From contig NW_002060945.1 in the NCBI RefSeq assembly GCF_000150275.1, positions 3,185,172-3,249,171 on the forward strand: a stretch of 64,000 bases of DNA, read 5' to 3'. The DNA is from Trichoplax adhaerens. Its lineage: Eukaryota > Placozoa > Uniplacotomia > Trichoplacea > Trichoplacidae. Positions 13,001-25,600 of this stretch are shown here, one piece after another. A program made the translations under genes and the position numbers. Under the pieces are notes generated by a model. The model searched no databases. It was not told the DNA's origin and saw nothing but the letters and a program-made list of their open reading frames with translations. The first letter of the stretch is position 1. Every line of letters begins with the position of its first letter.

Positions 13001-16000
13001 AATGAGAAATTCTATATTAATAGTAATCACAATTGATAGTTTTATTGACGATAGAATACTATAATTATCCTATAATGAGAATTATTTTCGTGAACAATAA
13101 TAAGAAATACAGTGAACAGATTATAATTAAGGTCGCTTGTATCTACCTGCAACTGAAGGTATGGATTTTTGGTGGGTGATATTTGTGGCGAATTGCTATT
13201 TCCAGATTTTGTCTTAGCTGATCGCGCAGATTTTCTCTTATATTCGACATATTTCTTATTGTCCACTTGAATTGGCGCCCTTCTTTGATAATCTATCATT
13301 ATATATTCTGTTAAGTAAGCTCATTAATTAAAATAATAAGAATACCATGATGGAGATCGTTGTAACTATATATTAACTATCATTTGTTGCATCTATCAAC
13401 CTTTTGTATCGACTAGAGACCGATCATAATTGGTATCCTTATGGCTTAGTTTTTTTTGGTTGCTTTGCCGGTAATTTTCCATATTCTTATAATGAAAATT
13501 TATTTCAAATTGATCCAGATGTTACATTAATAGACTAAGATTATAAACTATTTGGTCGTACGCTAATTGTATTATCTAGCTTATTAATACTTTATTTACC
13601 GCTCGTTGTAACTCAATAAACTTTAGGCAGGAAGGAACGTTATCTTTGCAGTCTCCGTTTGCGTGAACGACGGTTCTGCATGCTAATTTCATGATAGCGA
13701 CATTATAGGCGGTACAGGTAGAATGTTGTTTAGCATACAAAAATGAAATTGTAAACAATCAATTTGCAAAGAAGTATTATGCTGCGTCTTTAGAGCCACT
13801 GTTAATTTATCCTTCGAATATACAGTGTAATTATAAATAAGAAAGATATCAATACCTATACACATCAGACTTTCGCTCCCTTTAACAATCTTCTTGCAAT
13901 ATTCACAGGTGGCATTAATAATATACTTCCCACCTGGAACGAACTGATGTGTTGTTTTCCTAGTCTAAATAACATAAATATTATCATTTCTTTAGATATC
14001 TAGCGCACGTAGTGAGTATTGTCAGTATATTAGACATTTGCCATATACTCATGCTAGTAATGCAACTTAAGTAATAACCTTGCCAGACTTTATGGATTTA
14101 CTAAATATAGTCAATCTTCTACCGACACCACTACTAGTAGCTGCAGATGCGTGTATTTTTGATTTACCACGGGCCTAAGATTTAAATCATATTCTTTTCG
14201 ATAAACCAAAGTAGCAATGAAACCTTAATTCAATAACGTAGCTACTCACCAACATAGATCGCTCCGGATCATCTCGATCTGAGTGGTATCCAACTTCATC
14301 TCGGACAATGCTGTTTATTTCCGAGAATGAATATACATTGTATATGGTATAATTATAATTCATATATGAAATTTATAATCGCTGAAGCATAAAGTTTAAT
14401 CGCACATGAACTTATATATATCGATGTTCTTCAATTTTAAAAAGCAAATAGGATTGTACGAATCTTAATCAACTTATTTTTGATTAAATGCAATTGTTAC
14501 GAAATAAACTACGTACTACAGAGTGTAAGTGTAAGATATTTAGATGATTGCAGGGCCATTAAGGTAATACTTTGCACATTCTTTCGAATGTGGATATGAC
14601 TTAAACTACCAATCATCCATGCAGTACAACTGTAACAACCAAAAATAAGAAACTAGATCGGATAGTTTATATAAATCGACGAATAGGTTTACAGGACTGT
14701 AATTATCAATCGAGAGAAATAAGGATTTTCATATCTCTACATGAATAAAATGAAACTCAATTATAAGCGAACCTTCCTCTGGGATATCTGGTAAACTTGT
14801 CGAAAGAAGGTTGTCTATTTATCAAAATAATAATAGATAGAGTTATGCAATTCTTAAAATTCTAAGTCTCCATAAGTGGTTTCACCAACACTACAGTAAT
14901 AATAAGTATAGTAATATAACAATTAATAGAATTTTGTTGTAACTTTTTGATACTACATAATTGTTCGATAGGTAATATATTGTGGTATTTAATATGTATG
15001 ATAGTAGCTGTAATATTTTAATTACCCTTTAGCTGCTCGTTTTAATTCCGCTTCCATAGTAATATTTTTCTTTTTCATAGGTCGCCTAAAATTGTCAATA
15101 CTGTATTTAGCAATGTTAGATGGTATTAATTACAAAAATTTACACAATAACGCTATAATAAAGTATATAGTAGAGATGAGTAATGACGAAAAACTATCTC
15201 GCGGCTAAATTTTGAAGTTATAATGGGTATGGTAAATACTATGAAAACAATAAGGACCGTAAAGCTAAAACATTTGGTACAAATACAGTATTTAGGAATA
15301 AATCTGTAATTATTACATTTTACATATTCTAACTGACCCTTTCATCTGCTGCAACCTAGGGGGTAAAGTCAATTTCTCTGAATAGTTGAAAACACCAGAT
15401 ATAAGTGCCAGGATATATATAATATCGTGATAAGCCAGTTGTAATAATTATAACTTTTATGAATCAGATTAATGATATGTTATCAATTTACGACATAAAA
15501 TCAAATTTTACGTGGATTGTTGACTTTAGTACCTACCGTCATCCCACTCATTGTAAAATTCTGTTGCGCTAGCCTCTCGCAGATCTTCTGTTGATTTTGC
15601 GATTCGTTTCAATGAATGCATGTTATCAGAAAGTCTGTCACCAAGAAAATTCGCTCCAGTGTCAGAGCTAGCACCACCCCCGTTTATATCTTCTGATACC
15701 GCATGTATGTCAAAATCGTAATCAAATTCATCGTCGTCATTAGAAGGTAATGGTTGATCCAGTCGAATGTTTAAACCAACTTCGTTATCGTAATCGCTCT
15801 CAAAATCTAACTCGCTGGGATTTTCTAAACATCATAGAAGCAATTTTTCAATGTATGGATTATTACAATAGTGTTAAATAGCATCAATAATTAAATCTAT
15901 TTTAAAATGAATTTCATGAATACAATGAGATACTAATCAAAGTTTATAATTTTATATGAATTTGAATAAGAATGGCCTATCGATATTTGATTCGCTTTTT

Positions 16001-19000
16001 GCCATACGCATAGATTTCGAAAACTATAAAAATGGTTTAGAATCAAAGGATATACCGCTGACATCGCTTTTAATAATTATTACCTTGTTTTCCTTTACCG
16101 CCACCATTTAAGATGTTGACCCAAGTATGCCGCCTATTGCCCCTTTTTGATTTATATTTTTCGATTTCAGCAGCGTTAACTCTATCGTCATCGGATAGCT
16201 CATGTTCGTCTCGATTTAAATTTTGTAAGTGCGAGCCACCTCCGAATAGCCATCTTACAAATCCTTTGGAGGTATCCTATGTAATTGCATTTAGCTATAT
16301 TAATACATTGTATATACCATAGACATAGTTTTAAAGAAGATATGCAGCAAAAGTAAGGTGACATTATCATCAGCATGAAGGAAGATAGCTTCATTTCTGA
16401 TTATTAGTTGCTTTACAGAAAGTATCAAATAATGTTGACGCCATCACTGCAACGTTTATATTATATACGATACCATGTGTATATAGATTATATACAGTAG
16501 TTATTTTCCCTATTTTATGAATTGTTACGATGCTCAGAAGTTGGGCAATAATTTATTTATTTGTCACTGATATTCAACACTAAATTAATCGATGCGGAGT
16601 AGAAAATATCATTACTGTCACAAGATTTACTCTAGCATACTTTACTTACTTTCACACTACCATAATTATTGTTGTTGTAGCTGCTACCATGAAAGTAGTT
16701 TACTCTCATATCGTCTTTTCCTTTATGATCGAAGTTGGAGCTTTGAATATATGCCTTAAATGTGTTCAAAACCCGATCTAATATTACGGTATCCATCGCA
16801 GCAACCATAATTTGGGCAGAAAATTATATAAATGATAATTTTATAAGATTATTCACATAAAGATGTCGTATAAAACAAAAATCATTAACGATAGTAGGTG
16901 TATAAACAGTTGCGTTTCGTAAATACAGGTTAACATTAATTTCACATCCGCTTATGTAATGTATTACAACTTTAATTTGAATTTAGAAAATATTTTTAAG
17001 TTATGGTAGTATTTTATGTTATAATAAATATTTGACTGTAAGAAAAGGTTAGACTTTACATTATTCCAACGATACTATTAAAATCGTTTGAAGTAAATAA
17101 ATCATAATATTTTACCAATTGCTGATGACTGAGGTGTTATTGATTGAATCGTGATATGGTCTATACCAAATCCTCTCTCGCGCAGACTGTTCTTAAATTG
17201 CCGGAGTAGCGCATTATCAGCGTAAATCTTTTCTAGAGGCTATAACATTGTTATATAAAAATAGTATATTTTGTATTAAGAGCACAAATATTAATTGGCC
17301 AAAGTATAAAGCATTATATGTAACTATGATCGAATACATAAAGAGAGGAATTGAATATTTTCCACTACAATGCAATAAGATTTGCAATAACAGTTACAAG
17401 ATTTAAATTATAAATTATTCAGACACCAACTTTAGTTGTAGTTTCGATGGATTAATTCTGCTGATAATGTACGAATAATAGTGGGGTAATAATTAAGTAA
17501 TATGATTGCAAAAACATTGCATAAGTGAAACTTTAAATAGGCCCGAAAGAGTAAGAGTATATTAACTCGAAGCTACATTATTTATTATTAGTGCAAGAAT
17601 GGTACATCAAGAATTGATGATTGTTAAAGTAAGGCACATTTAGAGATTAGTAAATTTTAATGCAATACGTTTATTTATAGGATTAGGGGCATTGTATTTT
17701 CTGTACTTTTATCAACTTTAAAGCCTCTTCCAATTTTCCATTTTGACCGTATTATGCAAGAATATTTTCTTATGATATGATAATAGCACACAAAGTGAGT
17801 TAAAATGTGTGCATAGTGAATCAAATTCAACTATACTTCTTTCACTTATTGTATTAATTTATTAACGGATTAATTATATAATAATTATTCACGATAAGAA
17901 AATCAGCAAACGCTTAAGAATTCAAATAGCTATCAAGTCATTGATCATAGAGATAATATGAAAACATAAAAATCAAGGATTATTTATAACAGCATATATC
18001 ATTAATAATCAACAAATCGATATTAAACGACTTTGAATTTTACCTCATCTGCTGCAAAGTCTTGTAGTTGTTGGATTTTCTTAATATCTTCATCTACACA
18101 GTTATAAATGAGAATTATAAATGAGCGAAAATACTGTAGTAGATAGATTTACATGATATATTTAATTATACGGCATTGTTACTGATTTCACAGTATCGCA
18201 AAGTTTTCTATATATACTTAATCACGATCATTTTCTGTAATTTAACACATAAAATACGTCAACCGAGAATTGCTAAAGCTATTGTTAATTCATAATGTAT
18301 TCCAAGTGCGAATATGCTATAATATATACCAATAAGTACGAGTAATCTTTTCGTATTCTTTTACCTATTTACCTTAACTTTATAACTTTATAAGATAGAT
18401 AAGATATATTATGTAGGTTATCAATATGTAAATTGATCTTGTAAATTAAATCTTTCAGACTGTATGCATTCTTTTATATTCTCGACACAACTAAGCCTAA
18501 AATCTCAATTACATCCACGTCATTCCATATAAAAGTCAAATAAAATATCTTATCATTTTTTACAGATATAGTTATTGTTACGTGTAGCACAGATTTATAT
18601 GTTTTTCGTTGACGTGGTCTACTTACTCGGACTGAAATCAGTCTTTGCTTTCTGTCTTGTGATCATGGCTAATCCATTAATTAGAACTTTTGCGTAAGAT
18701 TCAAGTAAATATATTCCGATGCAATCATTATCATCGTCGACGATATTACTAAAAGATCCGCAAGATATCCACACGTACGTATGTGTATATATAAATATTC
18801 ATATTGAATAAAGAATTGATATCAGTCAAGAATTTTGATAACATGTATATGCAACTTTAAACATATTAGATAATATTATCATTATAAACATTAGTATCAA
18901 ACGTTTCTTCAAAAATTAGCATATTATAATTATAATCGGTGAAACTATTAGAATTGCACACATATGTATCGAAGTCGTAATTTAAATTTCTGATCATAGC

Positions 19001-20357
19001 CATTATTAAATAACTTTAAAGTGAAGAAATTTCTGATATAGTATATATTAATAGTAATAATGTGTATCTAACGATTAACTATAAGGATTAATGCTCAATT
19101 TACCGCTGCATATAGTTTTCGATCGACCGATGGCCGTATTTCTTAGCAACATCAATAACCAGTTCATTACGCTTATTTTTAACCATTAGTCCCCGCTGAG
19201 CATCACTTGCTTGCAGAAGGAATTTTAGTGTTTGAAGTAAGCCAAAACGAGTAGCAAAGTGCAATATAGTATCTTGATTTACTAATTTAGAAATGCGTGC
19301 AACAAAAATGATAAATTATATTTGTCAAGGCCATAATACTTTTCAATCGATCTTTAAATTTCTGATGACAAGCAATCGTTATTGTATGCGCATTAGTTAA
19401 TAACATGATCAATTAGTACAAATATATCACCTATGAACACTTTGCCATCGGAATTGTGACGTAAAAGGGACCAATTTCTTGGTAAAATATTGGTTAATTT
19501 TAGTCCTGTGGCTAATCTATTATCTAATTCAGCAATATCTACATCTCTTAATCCAATTGATTCCGGCGATAGTGCTGCTAAAAATTCTGCTGCCTCATCA
19601 TTTATTGTACTGAATAAAAGAAATTCAGCAACATATTGGCCTTGATCTTGACGATATTCGAATTGACTTGTTGCCAATGGATGTATACCATCTTCAGCTC
19701 GGACAATTAGGGAGACTTGAACTACTTCTGGAACATCGTGATCTTTATAATAAAGGCATATTAAGTTGTTGTAAAATAACAAGTGTAGGAGGCTTATAAT
19801 TTATTGCACAAAAAGCATACGATAATAGCGATGGTTCAGGTACAGTACAATATAAATACGATCATTACATTTCGTAGTAAATTTACCTTTGCTATAATTA
19901 GCTATAGCTATTACATCATTATCTTTATTTACTTAGATTACTATATTCGATTATTACCTGGGATAGGAATGCGCAGCCTGTTGCCATCAATTCGCTGAAC
20001 TGATGTAATGTGGCGTAAACTGCTACCTTCGAAGACGAAATATAATTCTTTGTTATTTAGTTGGACATCGCCAGAAACAGTAACCGTGATGCATTGACAG
20101 TAACTATTCTGTTATCCATACAGAATAGCAGCGATTCGATTGAGAAAAATGCCACAGGAACCATCGAAGGACATTACATATTTTCATTTAAAATTACATA
20201 AGAAAGCAGTTAAATCTTAATTGTTATGTATGCCTGTAGGTAATATAATTATGAAATGTCAATGTACATATCACAATCACGTTGAATTAATCTTTAAACA
20301 GCACTACAGTAATTGATTATTACTCTGTAGGGTTATTTCTCACATTAGCTTTTCCAT
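7074..20357 (-). CDS. Rho guanine nucleotide exchange factor, AKAP13/ARHGEF28 class
   Basis: About 1277 aa from ~41 exons whose phases all join. In protein order: a proposed 14-nt start exon 20344-20357 (tentative), 19958-20103, 19431-19742, 19104-19281, 18627-18655, 18044-18093, 17116-17239, 16650-16777, 16084-16276, 15533-15824, 15026-15085, 14250-14310, 14079-14174, 13856-13964, 13600-13682, 13401-13485, 13147-13307, 12858-12937, 12628-12675, 12421-12467, 12181-12203, 12009-12074, 11836-11887, 11682-11734, 11378-11551, 11147-11227, 11006-11044, 10785-10902, 10637-10686, 10220-10270, 10084-10152, 9862-9943, 9667-9752, 9505-9553, 8760-8847, 8593-8669, 8408-8470, 8106-8212, 7854-7877, 7305-7388, 7074-7175. 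Domains: N-terminal beta domain and ankyrin-like segment (~1-215), acidic linker, C1 zinc finger (~562-625, H-x13-C-x2-C...C-x2-C-x4-H-x3-C-x7-C), DH (~796-1000, RLTKYPILIQ motif) and PH (~1002-1173). Predicted to load GTP on RHO. I see no obvious PKA-anchoring helix, so ARHGEF28 fits slightly better than AKAP13. Confidence 0.9.
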
Positions 20358-20399
20358 CAAAATTCAAAAATATTATCATACATTATTGCAAATTTTAAA

Positions 20400-21396
20400 G
20401 TCTATGATAATTCTTCGAGTTTTATAAAGCGATAGCCTGTACTATAAAGGAGTAAACATAGTCATCTTTTTACTGATTGTAGAATATACATCATTAAATT
20501 GGCCATGTTTCAAAATTACTTGATATTCTCAGAACGATTAGTCAAATATTCGCAGTATTTGTCAATATTTGATATGGGGATATTATTAAAAGTTTCAACG
20601 TCCTTCAGTGAAAGATCTTGGATATCAATTACTTTACACTGAAGAATGATCAAAATTGCCTGACCGAGCACTATCTTTCTCAGCTTCTGTAAAATGCCCA
20701 TGCCAGTGAAAAGAGGAACACCTTGGTGATAATTACGATGTCAGCGTTAATACGCCATACTCGCATGCGAATCAGCAGATTATTGTCAGAAATTTAGGTA
20801 TATTGGAAGATTCATGATATAAGTCACTTTGTAGCTGTCATGCAGCCCTGCAAAAATAGCTTAATAGATTGTAGGAAGTCGTTAAGTGATATGTAAAATT
20901 GTAAGATTGACACTGTATGTACGAGATTATAGATTAGCTGGAATCTTAAGATTGTCTTGTGCGCATATCCGTGATAAAAAGTTCCAGTAAATATTATAGC
21001 TTTGGTTAGGAATGTTATTTCAAGATGGTTGGATACTAGAGATAATGGGAGTAATTTAATTTGATGCTCGATTAATCAGAAATTATAGATCCAGTTGAAT
21101 TATAATGTATGTAAGCAGGAGATCTCATCTTCCTGAATGCTCGTAACTTCTCTCAGCTGCTGTAAATTTCTTATCCCAGTGAAAAGAAAAATGCTATCGC
21201 TCTACCCAAGGGTAATTATGATACCAGCGTTGGATTGAGACAGCAAGTGATTTTGGATTTCAATCACTGCTTGGTCTTTGACGGTTTTACCACTCCTATT
21301 CCAATAGATTGTTGCCAAAAACTGCAATATGCTGTAACAGAACATCTACAACATAAATTACTTTGTAGTCTACCCTAAACAAATGATTAAAATTAC
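20400..21396. repeat. Degenerate repeat copies upstream of the satellite
   Basis: Two older relatives of the satellite unit can be seen, near 20675-20740 and 21150-21235. Each has CTTCTGTAAA or CTGCTGTAAA, then a CCAGTGAAAAGA block and then GATAATTACGAT or GTAATTATGAT followed by A(C/T)(C/G)AGCGTT. The 61-codon open frame on the minus strand at 20516-20701 falls in this repeat and resembles no family. The sequence sits just 5' of the RhoGEF start. Confidence 0.6.
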
Positions 21397-22620
21397 CTAA
21401 CTGAATATTTTTTTTCTAGCTGCTGTAAAACTTCCTGTGCCAGTGAAAAAGAAATGCTCCAGGGATAACTACGATATTGATGAATTTTAGAGTGAGGCTG
21501 CAACAGGTCAGGTCTCGATTTGATCGTACTGTTGAAGCTCCGTGGTTCACCTATGACCAATGACGAGGTGAAGTTGGACAGCTCAATCTCAATTCCGTAT
21601 CTTTACCCTTATGATCACCATAGTCCAGCACATTTAACAATAACTAATAGGGGGTAAGTACTGCTGTAAATTTCTTATCCCAGTGGAAAAAAAAATGCTA
21701 TAGCTCTACCCAATTACCTAACTGAATATTTTTTCTAGCTGCTGTAAAACTTCCTGTGCCAGTGAAATGCTTCAGTGATAACTACGATATTGATGAATTT
21801 TAGAGTGAGGCTGCAACAGGTCAGGTCTCCATTTGATCGTACTGTTGAAGCTCCGTGGTTCACCTATGACCAATGACGGGGTGAAGTTGGACAGCTCAAT
21901 CTCAATTCCGTATCTTTACCCTTATGATCACCATAGTCCAGCACATTTAACAATAACTAATAGGTGGTAAGTACTGCTGTAAATTTCTTATCCCAGTGGA
22001 AAAAAAAATGCTATAGCTCTACCCAATTACCTAACTGGATATTTTTTCTAGCTGCTGTAAAACTTCCTGTGCCAGTGAAATGCTTCAGTGATAACTACGA
22101 TATTGATGAATTTTAGAGTGAGGCTGCAACAGGTCAGGTCTCCATTTGATCGTACTGTTGAAGCTCCGTGGTTCACCTATGACCAATGACGGGGTGAAGT
22201 TGGACAGCTCAATCTCAATTCCGTATCTTTACCCTTATGATCACCATAGTCCAGCACATTTAACAATAACTAGTAGGTGGTAAGTACTGCTGTAAATTTC
22301 TCATCCCAGTGGAAAGAAAAATGCTATAGCTCTACCTAGACCTGGCCTCTACCCAATTACCTAACTGAATATTTTTTTCTAGCTGCTGTAAAACTTCCTG
22401 CGCCAGTGAAATGCTTCAGTGATAACTACGATATTGATGAATTTTAGAGTGAGGCTGCAACAGGTCAGGTCTCCATTTGATCGTACCGTTGAAGCTCCGT
22501 GGTTCACCTATGACCAATGACGGGGTGAAGTTGGACAGCTCAACCTCAATTCTGTATCTTCACCCTTATTATTGTCACCATAGCCCAGCACATTTAACAA
22601 TAACTAGTAGGTGGTAAGTA
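21397..22620. repeat. Tandem satellite, four copies of ~313-330 bp
   Basis: Copies begin (CTAACTGAAT or CTAACTGGAT) at about 21397, 21718, 22031 and 22361, giving periods of ~321, 313 and 330; the last carries a ~17 bp insertion (CTAGACCTGGCCTCTAC). The middle copies are nearly identical, so the array is young or homogenised. Every unit has a pyrimidine-rich TTTTTTCTAG followed by GCTGCTGTAAAACTTCC and ends in GGTAAGTACTG, which on the plus strand look like a splice acceptor and a splice donor enclosing ~250 bp. All three frames of that interval contain stops, so it is not an ordinary coding exon. Confidence 0.85.
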
Positions 22621-22629
22621 CAGCGTACG

Positions 22630-25600
22630 GGTCACAGTACAGGTAACGTCAACCTCAAGTCGCCGACTTTATCAGCACGATCAGTTCAATTTCACGGATG
22701 ACTGCTGCTAGGGTGATTCGGCAAGTGTGTCTTGCCGAATCAAACCGTTAGCTATTAGCTTTGATTAAATGTAGAACGCCATTTTTTTTTTCCCCTTTCG
22801 TTGCAATTTATAGTTAATAAAGGATAGCCTTACTGTAGTTTAAGGCCTTTGTTGGTAAAGAAAGATGTGTCAAAATGAAAAGTTGTTCAACCACGCTTTA
22901 CTGTAATATAGGTAGATCGAAAATCCAATTAGGGCAAGTATCGGGCTTGTGTTGTGTTTACCGTGGATCGTGATTTTACTACTCTCGTAAATTTGCAGCG
23001 TATTGAATTACAAGGCATTTAATCAATATTCGTAAAACTAGCTAGCACATTGTCCAGCTGTTTAGTGATATAGTAGACCTAGACGGAATGATAAACGAAG
23101 TTATTCGCAATGTGGAAACTTTCTAGGCTTTCTAGATGTCTATAATAATTCTTTTGTGGCCGTATGATCATACTGACTAGGACACGGACGCCCAGTACTG
23201 TAATAGGCAGTATCTACTTTTAATCCAACTTGTGTAAGCATTACTGATGAATAAAATCGGAAATGATCCTCAGTTCAAGTTGTTACATTGGTTGAACTGA
23301 TTCATGAATTGCTTAGCCATGATTATGAAAGGACAGGATGGTTTCAAAAATTTCATCAAAGCGTATCATAGTCAGTAGAGAAATTTTGAATTAGACTGTG
23401 CAACCAACGATCATCCAAAAAATAGGATTACCTTTATAAACCTTTTGAATTAAGTAATTATCTACTATAACCAACAGTACTAGAGTCCCAAGTGCAAATC
23501 GAATTAGATGTTTATAAATTACTCATGATAGAATCCAGTTAATTAAAACATGGGAAAAAGTTTTTGAACAACATGACGATGAAGAATATTACGGAATATA
23601 AACATCGATACCGTTACAAAAGTAACAGGTGGCCAATTTTAAATAGTCAAGCATCTAGTAATGATTTATTGAGGGCTGCGACATACGCTGGACGCGTAAA
23701 ACATACTTGAATTAGGAAGTGGTATCAATTTATTTCAGATGTAACCTAATCACTTCTATTACGTATACGGATGTTATGCTTTATATCGTGCTTATTAATA
23801 AAAATCATGAAATCATAATCATCTTAGCATAATGTTAAAGAGCAAATTGTCGTTCTTAAGAATAAGGCCTGCGTAGAATCGTAAAACTAAATCTTTTCTC
23901 GGAAGATCCTCTTTTACGCTAAACTGCCTATCAGTTTTCTCCGTTAATTGCAACCAACATCGAAACTTTCACGAGAGATGGTTTAAGATAACATGTCACC
24001 GGAATGTTTATAATTATGTACATAAAATATTGACCTTAATCTGCTTTTAATAATCGACAGCGCCTTAGTGTATGCGATTAAGATAATTTAGTGAAATAGA
24101 ACTGCTGAAAAGAGCCAGCGTTGCTCTTTCTACTATCCTAATACTGTACTTTCTTTATGAATAACTGCAAGATTTGTTTATTCTAGTATATTTTCTTTAC
24201 AGTTATTGCAAACTGCAGTACATCATTTCATCTTAGTATGGCAGAAAATATGGCGGTTTTGCTAGTCAGACGCTGTCTGTGATCATACAAAAGGGGTTAA
24301 CCTTTTTTCTCAAGCACAAGCATCTAAAAATTGATTTAGTAATGAAATAGACATAATGTTATTGGCTTTATAAAATTGGCAGTATTCTTAACTGAGTGCA
24401 GAAAAATTAACCGGAGAAGGAGTATTGATCAAAGAGGTAAAAAAAAAATGTAAGCTTGTAATTTGTTATGTTACATCGTTAACTTTTACAGTACAACTGT
24501 AATTACTTGACGAAAGCAGTGAGATGAGTAATTATGTTTGCATACATGGTTATACAAAACGCTATTCTTAAACAACAATGTCGACCGAAAAGCTTCTAGA
24601 GAATATGCTATTTACACGTAGAATGGACTATGAACCTTACCAAAGTTAATCCTTCTTGAGGTGAAATCTCCATTGGGCCATAGCATTAAAACATCGATTC
24701 ATGTATAGGTAAATTAAATCACTAACTCGCTAGTATAACGCTTTCTTATTACGGAAAATAGAAGAGCACTACGACTCCATGATATCTCTAATTATAACTT
24801 TCTACAAGGAAAATATAATTAGGAGACGAAGGATAATTTATACTGTCTGAAGTAATGATATGTTATATGGAAATCTTCAGTGTACCATGTCTTGCATCCC
24901 GCTGTTTATACTAAATAGAACCAATTTGGCTAACAGGCTGATTATATATTCTAAACCAGCTTGCTCAGTATAATTAAAACAGGGCAAATCGAATTGCCAA
25001 CTATAGACAAGTATATTGGCGTTGTCTGAATGTCATTAATAAAAAACAGTTAGTTGAGAGTTGATATTTTTTTGTATTTAATCACAGTAATTTGCAATCA
25101 ACAACAATTAACGTTTCTATTTGATTGACAATAAAGTAATTATTGTCATGGTAATTAATTTATAGTTATATAATAAAATTGCAATGCCAGCTCTGACATA
25201 GCAATGCCATGGATTGTTCTAGCCGTTGAGTCATAAACAAGCTTGATATAGGATCAACAGACATAACACTGAATTAGTAAACTAGGAGAGTGATAAGAAT
25301 TAGCCAGCATTTAGCGTGGTAGGTGTTAAGTCTTGTTTTCATCTAACTAGATTAGATTATAATTGTTTTAGTATTTAAGAAAATTAACAATATATTCAAG
25401 GTTATGGTACATATAGAATGTCTTTCTAGCAGGCAAATGATAGTCTTTAATAAATATAAATAAAAATAGCATTTCTTAGCTTCTTGGATAAACTATTGCA
25501 TGTTACGGAAATATTTATGGCAATATGGTGGATATCGGATGAGTCAGTCATTCATACTAAATACTTAACCATCGTATCATGAATACATAGGAATATTGTT

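Noticed and set aside
14773-14795. Candidate 23-base exon of the RhoGEF (LPDIPEE)
   Set aside because: Its inclusion shifts the next exon out of its natural frame; joining 15026-15085 directly to 14250-14310 gives a smooth reading (AAKGIVRDEVG).
20516-20701. Minus-strand 61-codon frame upstream of the RhoGEF
   Set aside because: Falls in a degenerate copy of the satellite unit and has no family resemblance.
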